8,929 bases of DNA, from positions 1-8,929 of the forward strand of contig JAFYBD010000200.1 in NCBI GenBank assembly GCA_017540385.1, in the 5' to 3' direction. Below, one piece after another: positions 1 to 5,572 of the stretch. A program made the translations under genes and the position numbers. Under the pieces are notes generated by a model. That model ran no database searches. It was not told the DNA's origin and saw only the letters and a program-made list of their open reading frames with translations. Within the stretch, counting starts at the first letter, position 1. Each line of letters starts with the position of its first letter. The DNA is from Lentisphaeria bacterium (lineage in GTDB: Bacteria > Verrucomicrobiota > Lentisphaeria > Victivallales > UBA1829).

Positions 1-1
1 G

Positions 2-44
2 AAGATTTGAGCGTGGCTACCTGAAGGTAACCACCGAAAATCTT
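2..44. repeat. Long imperfect stem-loop at left edge
   Basis: Outer arms at 2-8 (AAGATTT) and 38-44 (AAATCTT) are perfectly complementary. An inner stem pairs 13-16 with 31-34 and 18-21 with 26-29, with one C/A mismatch (17/30) and a TGAA loop. Together this is about 15 paired positions within 43 bases. Bases 9-12 and 35-37 form an internal loop. Neither strand has a clean run of Ts after the stem, so it is not a textbook terminator, although it lies downstream of the minus-strand MFS gene. It could be an intergenic repeat, the edge of a small element, or an mRNA 3'-end structure. A second small hairpin, TGGAC-TTT-GTCCA, follows at 51-63. Whether copies exist elsewhere cannot be seen from this window. 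Confidence 0.5.
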
Positions 45-95
45 TCCAGTTGGACTTTGTCCAGACGCGAAAAGCCGCCGAATATCAATTTTTAG
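3..95 (+). other. Short open frame running in from left edge (possible C-terminal tail)
   Basis: Frame 3 is open from the window edge for 30 codons and ends at TAG (93-95), eight bases before the stop codon of the convergent MFS gene. The translation is rich in Arg, Lys, Ser and Thr and contains the segments GYLKVTTENL, SSWTLSRREK and PPNINF. Only about half of its third codon positions are G or C, well below the neighbouring genes, and it overlaps the stem-loop at 2-44. It could be the end of a plus-strand gene or a translatable piece of an intergenic repeat. The minus strand of the same stretch also has an open frame (FGGFSRLDKVQLERF), which makes a repeat at least as likely as a gene. Confidence is low. 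Confidence 0.25.
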
Positions 96-103
96 AGGTG
101 CCC

Positions 104-1330
104 TTATATCTTTGTGGAAGTGCTCCGGCCGGTCTTCACGAGGGCGAGGAACATCAGGACCGCCTGGACGGCGATGAAGACCGGCAGGGCCTCCATCGAG
201 ATCAGGTCACCGGCGTAGCCGATCACCGGCGGCATCACCATGCAGCCGATCATGCTGGCGGACCCCTGAAGCCCGGTCAGGGCGGCCGCCGTGGCGTCGT
301 TGAATCCGCGCCGCGTGGCTTCGTGCATCAGGCAGGGATAGATCGGCGCAAGCGCGAATCCCACGAGGAGCAGCGCGATCGACGGCAGGACGGCTCCCCC
401 CGCCGGGATCAGCAGGAGCCCCGCCGCGACGAGCACCCCGGCCCCGGCTAGAATGGACAGCCGCCGGTTGCCGATCCGGTCGGCCATGAACCCCAGCAGG
501 AAACGTCCCCCGGTCAGCGCGCCCCAGTAGGCCGTGACCACGAACTGCGCGTTCTCCAGCGCCATCCCGCGCGATTGCGTGAGGAATGCGCAGCACCAGA
601 GCCCGGAGCCGGCTTCGATGCCGCAGTAGAGGAAGAAGATCAGGACGCACAGCCAGAAGTCCAGCGAGAATTCGCATTTCCCGGTCAGGCGGTCCATCGA
701 GGACGCCGCGGCGGCTTCCCGGTCCTCCGCCTCCTCGTCGCGCCGCGCACGGTCCCACAGGCCGATGGTCGAACAGAAAAACGCAGCCAGGACGAGCTGG
801 CAGGACCCGATGGCGAAATAGCCGCTCTTCCACGATCCGGTCCGCTGGAGGAACAGCGACGCGAGCAGGGGGCCGAGAGTGGCGCCGACGCCCCAGCAGC
901 AGTGCAGCCAGCTCATGTCGCGGCTGGAATAATGCTTCGAGACGTAGTAGTTCATCCCCGTGTCGACGGCCCCCTGGCCGAACCCCAGCGGGATCGCGAA
1001 CGCCAGCAGCACGGCGAAGACCGGCGACCATCCGCATCCGATCAGGGACAGACCCGTCACCGCGCCGCAGATCGCCAGCAGACGCCCCGTGCCGATCTTC
1101 CGCAGGATGAACCCGCTGGCAGAGGCCGACACGGACGAACACAGCGCGATCGTGAGCGGGATGAATCCGCCGTACCGCAGGGGCACGTCGAACGCCCGGC
1201 TCATCGGCAGCCAGGCCGCGTCCAGGATTTTGTCCGGGAGCCCGAGGCTGATGTAGCCGAGATAGATGATGGCGAGCAGGAGGAGTTTCCTGCGCGCCGG
1301 GGCGATCCTGTCGAAGAAGCTGCTGCTCAT
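104..1330 (-). CDS. MFS transporter, substrate unknown
   Basis: This is a 408-residue inner-membrane major facilitator superfamily protein with two six-helix halves separated by a charged loop (residues ~192-222, rich in Arg, Glu and Asp). Supporting motifs are a Gly-rich TM4-TM5 region with GQGAVDTGMN (118-127) and WLHCCWGVGATLGP (141-154), which resembles the fucose-permease/YbjJ-like branch. The second half has an MFS motif A, GFMADRIGNRR, at 280-290. From the family it is expected to be a proton-coupled carrier for a small solute, but nothing here identifies the substrate. The ATG at 1330 is the only start that keeps TM1 (residues ~15-35). No Shine-Dalgarno sequence precedes it: the seven preceding bases read CTTCCCC and follow the T-run of a terminator. 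It lies 63 bases downstream of the SDR gene on the same strand but is probably not simply co-transcribed with it. Confidence 0.88.
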   Translation of the reverse strand: MSSSFFDRIAPARRKLLLLAIIYLGYISLGLPDKILDAAWLPMSRAFDVPLRYGGFIPLTIALCSSVSASASGFILRKIGTGRLLAICGAVTGLSLIGCGWSPVFAVLLAFAIPLGFGQGAVDTGMNYYVSKHYSSRDMSWLHCCWGVGATLGPLLASLFLQRTGSWKSGYFAIGSCQLVLAAFFCSTIGLWDRARRDEEAEDREAAAASSMDRLTGKCEFSLDFWLCVLIFFLYCGIEAGSGLWCCAFLTQSRGMALENAQFVVTAYWGALTGGRFLLGFMADRIGNRRLSILAGAGVLVAAGLLLIPAGGAVLPSIALLLVGFALAPIYPCLMHEATRRGFNDATAAALTGLQGSASMIGCMVMPPVIGYAGDLISMEALPVFIAVQAVLMFLALVKTGRSTSTKI

Positions 1331-1334
1331 GGGG

Positions 1335-1370
1335 AAGAAAAAAGCGCGAACCGGAAAGCCCGGTCCGCGC
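1335..1370 (-). terminator. Strong intrinsic terminator after the SDR gene
   Basis: Read on the minus strand, an 11-bp stem (1370-1360 with 1354-1344, one G-U pair) closes a five-base loop, GCTTT. It is followed directly by six Ts (1343-1338) and CTT. Stem GC content is high and the T-run is uninterrupted, so this is a textbook rho-independent terminator. It ends transcription of the SDR gene, whose stop codon is at 1394-1396. There is no T-run on the plus-strand side, so it acts in one direction only. The T-run ends seven bases before the ATG of the MFS gene. Confidence 0.88.
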
Positions 1371-1393
1371 GGAAAGATCGGATTTGCCGAAGC

Positions 1394-2524
1394 TCAGTCC
1401 TTCGGGAACTCCATGCCTTCCACGAGCCCGGGCAGCTCCTGCTTGTAGTAGGAGTAAGCCATGCGGCGGAGGAAGAGCTCGTCGAGCTTCCAGTTCAGGA
1501 TCTCGTCGCCGAGGTCGGCGCGGATGTTGGAGTTGTCGAACGTGATCTGGGTGGAGAAGTAGGGGATCAGGTCCTCGATCATGCGCGAGACGAGCTTCTC
1601 GTCCTTGGACGGATTGTCGTTCTTCTCGACGGTGCGGAGACCGGTGACCTTCAGGATGCTGCGGCAGGCGACGCCGATCATGTCGGTGGAGACGGGGCTG
1701 TCGCCGGTGATATGGTAGGTGCGGTTCTTCTCGGGGAGCATGAAGAGCCTGGACATGGATTCCTGCACGTAGTCGATCGGCACGAAGTAAATCTTGTCGG
1801 ACGTCGCGCTGGCGATGCGGATGGGCACTTCCATCTGGGCGTTGGGGGGGAGACCGACCTTGAACGCGCGGTTGCTCTTGATGCGGCCGAGGAACTCGAG
1901 GATGCGGTAGAACGCGAGGGGCTTGCGGATCACGCCGTCGGATCTGCGGCCGACGATGATGGACGGCCGGTAGATGGTGTACGGGACGCCGACGTTCTCG
2001 CGGACGTACTTTTCAGCGTCGAACTTGCTGCGTTCGTAGGAGTTGATCCAGCCGGTGGCGGGCATGGTGTCTTCCATGACGCGGCCGACGTAGGTGCCCG
2101 CGACGTAGGCGGTGCTGACGTACTGGAACCGGGGGATGCCGAAACGTTTGACGGCTTCGACGGCGTTCAGCGTGCCGTTCATGTTCGTCGCATAGGTCTT
2201 GCCCTCGGGGTCTTTTCCAAGGTTGACGTCGGCGGCGCAGTGGAACATCACGTCGTAGGGGCCGTATTTTGCGATCTCATCGAACGGGAGCTTCGTGACG
2301 TCGCCGGAGATGACGGTGATCCGTGAGATGATGGAGTCGTAGGACGCGGGGTCGCCGTCGAATTCGCACTGGGCGCGCATGGTGATCTCGGTACGCTGCT
2401 GGGCGGTCTGGGCGGAATTGCCGCGACAGATGGCGACGATCTTGAAGTCGGGATTCTTGCGAAGAAGCGCCGTGACGACGGAGGCTCCGACCAGTCCCGT
2501 GATACCGGTAAGCAGAATGTTCAA
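1394..2524 (-). CDS. Extended SDR, thioester-reductase-like (NAD(P)-binding)
   Basis: This 376-residue protein has an N-terminal Rossmann fold: TGITGLVG (residues 6-13) is the GxxGxxG nucleotide loop, followed by strand 2 and CR at 33-34. FHCAADVNL (94-102), YVSTAYVAG (135-143) and the Tyr163-x3-Lys167 pair with Ser137/Thr138 form the SDR active site. RPSIIVG (186-192) and FVPIDYV (247-253) are typical of the NAD_binding_4 group. That group includes reductase domains of carboxylic acid reductases, LYS2-like enzymes and fatty acyl reductases, so a role in reducing an acyl thioester or aldehyde is likely. A plain sugar-nucleotide epimerase/dehydratase is less likely. I chose a TTG start at 2524 because AAGGAG (2539-2534) lies nine bases upstream and the Rossmann motif begins at once. 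An ATG 28 codons upstream would add an AT-rich extension containing the promoter. The gene is monocistronic by its terminator and divergent from ychF. Confidence 0.88.
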   Translation of the reverse strand: MNILLTGITGLVGASVVTALLRKNPDFKIVAICRGNSAQTAQQRTEITMRAQCEFDGDPASYDSIISRITVISGDVTKLPFDEIAKYGPYDVMFHCAADVNLGKDPEGKTYATNMNGTLNAVEAVKRFGIPRFQYVSTAYVAGTYVGRVMEDTMPATGWINSYERSKFDAEKYVRENVGVPYTIYRPSIIVGRRSDGVIRKPLAFYRILEFLGRIKSNRAFKVGLPPNAQMEVPIRIASATSDKIYFVPIDYVQESMSRLFMLPEKNRTYHITGDSPVSTDMIGVACRSILKVTGLRTVEKNDNPSKDEKLVSRMIEDLIPYFSTQITFDNSNIRADLGDEILNWKLDELFLRRMAYSYYKQELPGLVEGMEFPKD

Positions 2525-2533
2525 GCTGACTTT

Positions 2534-2539
2534 CTCCTT
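2534..2539 (-). promoter_or_regulatory. Ribosome binding site deciding a TTG start
   Basis: AAGGAG on the minus strand (2539-2534) is a near-perfect Shine-Dalgarno sequence, nine bases before TTG at 2524-2522. No ATG or GTG is suitably placed, so it supports the unusual TTG start of the SDR gene. Confidence 0.8.
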
Positions 2540-2596
2540 GACGAAATGACGAGTTTTATGTTTAAAATAGATGATAATCGTAAAAAACGTTCCAAC

Positions 2597-2625
2597 AATA
2601 TACCACAACTTTCCGAAAATGAAAG
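2597..2625 (-). promoter_or_regulatory. Candidate promoter for the SDR gene
   Basis: On the minus strand, TATATT (2602-2597) matches the -10 consensus at five of six positions and is preceded directly by TGTGG. A weak -35, CTTTCA (2625-2620), lies 17 bases upstream. This would place the transcript start near 2590 and give a leader of about 65 bases before the TTG start. The same TGTGGTA string occurs in the opposite promoter candidate at 2703-2713, which strengthens both. The call is from sequence only. Confidence 0.5.
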
Positions 2626-2683
2626 CCGAAATCCTAAAAAAAGTACGGTTTTTCGGAAAACAGTCGGAAAAATCGCGTTTCCG
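2610..2683. promoter_or_regulatory. Cluster of TTTCCG/CGGAAA motifs between divergent promoters
   Basis: The arms TTTCCGAAAA (2610-2619) and TTTTCGGAAA (2650-2659) form a perfect 10-bp inverted repeat with 30 bases between them. A further CGGAAAA begins at 2665, eleven bases (one helical turn) after the CGGAAAA at 2654. TTTCCG follows at 2678-2683 and can pair with 2665-2670. A partial copy, CCGAAA, lies at 2626-2631. The cluster sits between the two promoter candidates and could be an operator or a nucleoid-protein site. No regulator is encoded in this window, and AT-rich DNA can produce such motifs by chance. Confidence 0.35.
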
Positions 2684-2684
2684 A

Positions 2685-2713
2685 TTGAAAAAAACGCCTC
2701 CCTGTGGTACGTT
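2685..2713 (+). promoter_or_regulatory. Candidate promoter for ychF-murJ
   Basis: TTGAAA (2685-2690) is a good -35. Seventeen bases later TACGTT (2708-2713) sits at the -10 position, preceded by TGTGG exactly as in the minus-strand promoter candidate. Transcription would begin near 2720, leaving a leader of about 48 bases before the ychF ATG. The -10 hexamer matches consensus at only half its positions. Confidence 0.45.
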
Positions 2714-2767
2714 ATTACGTCATATTGTGCCAATCTGTCCATCATCCTCAATCCGGAGTCTTATACC

Positions 2768-3868
2768 ATGGGGTTCGCCTGCGGCTTTGTCGGTCTTCCC
2801 AACGTCGGGAAATCCACGCTCTTCAACGCTCTGACCAACGGCGGCGCCGCCGCCGCCAATTTCCCGTTCTGCACCATCGAGCCCAACACCGGCATCGTGG
2901 CCGTCCCGGACGAGCGCCTGGGCGTGCTCGCGAAGATCGAGAAATCCGCCCGGATCGTCCCGACCTCGCTGAAATTCATCGACATCGCCGGTCTGGTCCA
3001 GGGCGCGAGCAAGGGCGAGGGCCTCGGAAACCAGTTCCTCGGGCATATCCGCAACGTCGACGCGGTGGCGCACGTGGTCCGGCTCTTCGCCGACGGCGAC
3101 GTGGTCCACGTGGGCGGCAGCATCGACCCCGCCCGCGACCTCGAGCTCATCATGACCGAACTCATGCTCGCCGACCTCGAATTTCTCCAGCGCCGGTTCG
3201 ACAAGTGCAAGAAGCTGATCCGCACGGGCGACCCGGAGATCAAGGCCGAATACGAGCTCTCGCAGTCCTGCATCGCCGACCTCGAGGACGGCCGCATTCC
3301 CTCGTGGGACAAGTCCGACCCGGAGGCCAACCGCGTGATGACTTCGCTCCAGCTGCTCTCCACCATGCCCGCCTTCGTCTGCGCCAACGTCGACGAGGCC
3401 GGGTTCCGTTCCTTCGGACAGGACGACGCGTCGAAGGCCCTGCTGGAATACGCCGGGAAACACGGCATGGAGGTCGTCCCCGTCTGTGCGAAGTTCGAGG
3501 AGGAACTCGCCGCGCTCGAACCGGACGACGCGAAGGCGTTCCTGGAGGACATCGGCGCGACCGAGAGCGGTCTCCAGCGCGTGATCCGCACCGGATACAA
3601 ACTGCTCGACTACTGCACGTTCTTCACCACCGGCAAGGACGAGACGCGCGCCTGGACCATCGTGAACGGCACGCCCGCCCCGGAAGCCGCCGGAAAGATC
3701 CACACCGACATGCTCCACGGATTCATCCGCATGGAGGTCGTCTCCTACGACGAACTCGTCGCGCACGGAGGCTGGAACGCCGCGAAGACCGCCGGCAAGC
3801 TCCGCACCGAGGGCAAGGACTACATCGTGAAGGACGGCGACTGCGTGTACGTCCTCTTCAATAAGTAA
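2768..3868 (+). CDS. ychF: YchF/OLA1-family translation-associated ATPase/GTPase
   Basis: This is a 366-residue cytosolic Obg-class P-loop NTPase, close to the E. coli length of 363. Motifs are the P-loop GLPNVGKS (residues 9-16), DIAGL for G3 (72-76), and NVDE (207-210) for G4. The final Glu of NVDE in place of the usual Asp is the YchF hallmark that goes with ATP rather than GTP preference. His114 in VVHVGG matches the E. coli catalytic-loop histidine. A charged helical insert spans ~130-185. The C-terminal TGS domain (~283-366) ends with GKDYIVKDGD and VLFNK. The family binds ribosomes and is linked to stress responses. The ATG at 2768 matches the family N-terminus MGF-CG and has CGGAG (2754-2758) nine bases upstream. 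The same frame is open for 74 further codons upstream, but that stretch is AT-rich promoter DNA. murJ follows after 30 bases, probably in the same transcript. Confidence 0.97.
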   Translation: MGFACGFVGLPNVGKSTLFNALTNGGAAAANFPFCTIEPNTGIVAVPDERLGVLAKIEKSARIVPTSLKFIDIAGLVQGASKGEGLGNQFLGHIRNVDAVAHVVRLFADGDVVHVGGSIDPARDLELIMTELMLADLEFLQRRFDKCKKLIRTGDPEIKAEYELSQSCIADLEDGRIPSWDKSDPEANRVMTSLQLLSTMPAFVCANVDEAGFRSFGQDDASKALLEYAGKHGMEVVPVCAKFEEELAALEPDDAKAFLEDIGATESGLQRVIRTGYKLLDYCTFFTTGKDETRAWTIVNGTPAPEAAGKIHTDMLHGFIRMEVVSYDELVAHGGWNAAKTAGKLRTEGKDYIVKDGDCVYVLFNK

Positions 3869-3898
3869 CCGGCGTTCGGGTACGGGGGACGGTCGGAC

Positions 3899-5509
3899 AT
3901 GGCAGAGGAACATGGAGCAGCCGGGAAACGGTTCTTCAGCAGTTCGCGCAACCTCGCCGTCTCCACGCTCGCCAGCCGCCTGCTCGGACTCTTCCGCGAG
4001 ACCCTGACTGCCGCCGTCGTCGGCGGCGACGCCCTGATGTCCGGCTGGACGCTCGCGATCACGGGCGCGAACATCTTCCGCCGCATCCTGGGCGAGGGCG
4101 AACTCGGCAAGGCCATCGTCCCGATCATCTCGCTGTCGATTGAGAAAGAGGGGCCTGAACGCGCCCGGGACCGTTTCTCCACCATCCTCCTGTGGCTCAC
4201 GCTGCTGCTGTGCGCCCTCGCGGTCGTCCTCGGCGTGCCGTCCTGGCTGATCTCCCGCACCATGGAGGAGGGCCGCTGGAAGATCGCGTTCGAACTTTTC
4301 CCGCTCCTGACCTCGTACATGGTCTTCATCTGCGTCGTCGGCGCGGCCACGGCGTATGCTAACGTGCTCCACGAATTCTTCCTGCCGTCCCTGACCGCGA
4401 TCCTTCAGAACGTGGTGCTGATCCTGGCGCTGGCGTTCGTGGGGCGGAGATTCCAGGGGATGCCGCTGCTGAACGCCCTGGGCGCGGCCGTGCTGATCGC
4501 GGGCGTGCTGGAGATGCTGCTCATCTTCCTGATCCTCTGGCGGCGCGGCATGATGGTGCGCGTGACCCGCGCGATCCTGCGCGACACGGAGACGCTGAAG
4601 AGCATCTGGAAACTGATCCTGCCGGGCCTGCTCGGAGCCGGGGCGCTTCAGGTGAGCCTGCTGTGCGACCGCTGGGTCGGCGGCATGATCGGCGACTACG
4701 CCGTGCCCTCCCTGTATTACAGCGACCGCCTCGTTTTCCTGCCCATCGGCATTTTCGCCGTGTCGTTCGCGACCGTGGCGAATACGGAGCTCTCGCGTTT
4801 CGCTGCGGCGGGGCGGTACGACGACCTGACCGCGATGCTGGCGAAGACGATCCGCATCCTGCTCTTCGTGTCGGTGCCGTTTGCGGCGTTCATGCTGTGC
4901 TTCCCGCAGGAGATCATCCGCATTTTCTACGGCTACGGCAAGTTCGACGAGACGGCCGTGCGCGAGACCGCGTATGCGTTCACGATGTATTCCGCAGGGA
5001 TCCCGCTCTTTTCGGTCTTCAAGATATCGTCGGTGGCGTTCACCAGCCGCCGCGACATGGTGACGCCGCTCAAGGTGTCGCTGGTGTGCATCTCGCTGAA
5101 CATCGTGCTGAACTTCGCGCTGATGGTGCCGCTGAAGCAGGGAGGGATCGCGCTCGCGACCATCGTGTCGTCGCTGCTGAACAACACGCTGCTGCTGACC
5201 ATCTACAACCGGCAGATGCCGGACAACCGCCTGGATTTCCGTTCGCTCGGGCTGTATCTGCTGCGGCTGGTCCCTGCGTGCGTCTTGCCGCTGGTCCCGG
5301 CAGTCCTGGTCTTCCGCGCGATCCCGCGGAACCTCGAATTCACGATCCCGTACTGGGAGGTGTCCGTGTCGAAGCTGAACGTGCTGGTGCCGCTGGCGGC
5401 GGCAGGAATCGTCTACGGTCTCGGTCTGCTCGCGCTCTGCCTGCTCCTCCGCATCGAAGAGGCCGGCGTAGTGCTGAACAGATTCGCCCGCCGGGGGAAA
5501 CGGTCCTGA
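3899..5509 (+). CDS. murJ: MurJ-family lipid II flippase (MOP superfamily)
   Basis: This 536-residue polytopic protein is somewhat longer than E. coli MurJ (511). It is expected to move lipid-linked peptidoglycan precursor across the inner membrane. The N-terminus aligns without gaps to E. coli at an offset of nine: Arg27 and Arg33 (ASRLLGLFRE) match R18 and R24, Arg61-Arg62 match R52-R53, and Glu66 matches E57. SDR at 275-277 matches the cavity D269-R270, and YGKFD and a C-terminal pair of extra helices are also present. The classic DAFFxAFxxPN segment reads SGWTLAITGAN, so the cavity Asp39 is Ser48 and the Pro is Ala57. The ATG at 3899 is preceded by GGGGGA (3884-3889), nine bases upstream. 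The stop lies 63 bases from the stop of the convergent fusion gene. A distant MOP-family paralogue with another lipid substrate cannot be excluded. Confidence 0.9.
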   Translation: MAEEHGAAGKRFFSSSRNLAVSTLASRLLGLFRETLTAAVVGGDALMSGWTLAITGANIFRRILGEGELGKAIVPIISLSIEKEGPERARDRFSTILLWLTLLLCALAVVLGVPSWLISRTMEEGRWKIAFELFPLLTSYMVFICVVGAATAYANVLHEFFLPSLTAILQNVVLILALAFVGRRFQGMPLLNALGAAVLIAGVLEMLLIFLILWRRGMMVRVTRAILRDTETLKSIWKLILPGLLGAGALQVSLLCDRWVGGMIGDYAVPSLYYSDRLVFLPIGIFAVSFATVANTELSRFAAAGRYDDLTAMLAKTIRILLFVSVPFAAFMLCFPQEIIRIFYGYGKFDETAVRETAYAFTMYSAGIPLFSVFKISSVAFTSRRDMVTPLKVSLVCISLNIVLNFALMVPLKQGGIALATIVSSLLNNTLLLTIYNRQMPDNRLDFRSLGLYLLRLVPACVLPLVPAVLVFRAIPRNLEFTIPYWEVSVSKLNVLVPLAAAGIVYGLGLLALCLLLRIEEAGVVLNRFARRGKRS

Positions 5510-5519
5510 GGAACCTGTT

Positions 5520-5548
5520 TCGCCGGGGCGGGCGATCGTCTTTTGTTT
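5520..5548 (+). terminator. Probable weak terminator after murJ
   Basis: TCGCC (5520-5524) pairs with GGCGA (5531-5535) around GGGGCG. This is followed after a few bases by TCTTTTGTTT (5539-5548). The stem is short and the T-run is offset and interrupted by G, so termination may be partial. The placement 10 bases after the murJ stop fits. Confidence 0.4.
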
Positions 5549-5562
5549 CCGGCCGGGCCGGA
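5548..5562. terminator. GC-rich hairpin between convergent genes
   Basis: TCCGGC pairs with GCCGGA around a three-base loop, giving a six-bp GC stem between the stops of murJ and the LplT-Aas fusion. On the plus strand it follows a T-rich run instead of preceding one. On the minus strand it is followed by AACAAAAG, with no T-run. It is therefore not a classical intrinsic terminator for either gene, but it may mark or protect the 3' end of the minus-strand transcript. It is the only structure seen there. Confidence 0.3.
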
Positions 5563-5572
5563 TGATTCCGAT

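Noticed and set aside
2..44. The left-edge stem-loop as an integron attC site or a CRISPR repeat
   Set aside because: The RYYYAAC/GTTRRRY core pair is not present in the right arrangement, and only one copy is seen, with no spacers.
575..2326. 583-codon plus-strand open frame opposite the MFS and SDR genes
   Set aside because: It is Asp/Glu/Val/Ala-rich with no recognisable domain, and spans two real minus-strand genes and the terminator between them.
2525..2608. ATG at 2608 as the SDR start
   Set aside because: It would place the -10 candidate inside the gene and add a 28-residue extension before a Rossmann motif that normally lies at the N-terminus. The TTG at 2524 has a better ribosome-binding site.
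2546..2767. In-frame 74-codon N-terminal extension of ychF starting at ATG 2546
   Set aside because: It is AT-rich, matches no known YchF extension, overlaps both promoter candidates, and the ATG at 2768 has a ribosome-binding site and the conserved family N-terminus.
2720..4372. 550-codon open frame on the minus strand opposite ychF and murJ
   Set aside because: It is a composition shadow of GC-rich genes: Glu/Asp/Gly/Val-rich, without domains, and covering the strand opposite two well-identified proteins.
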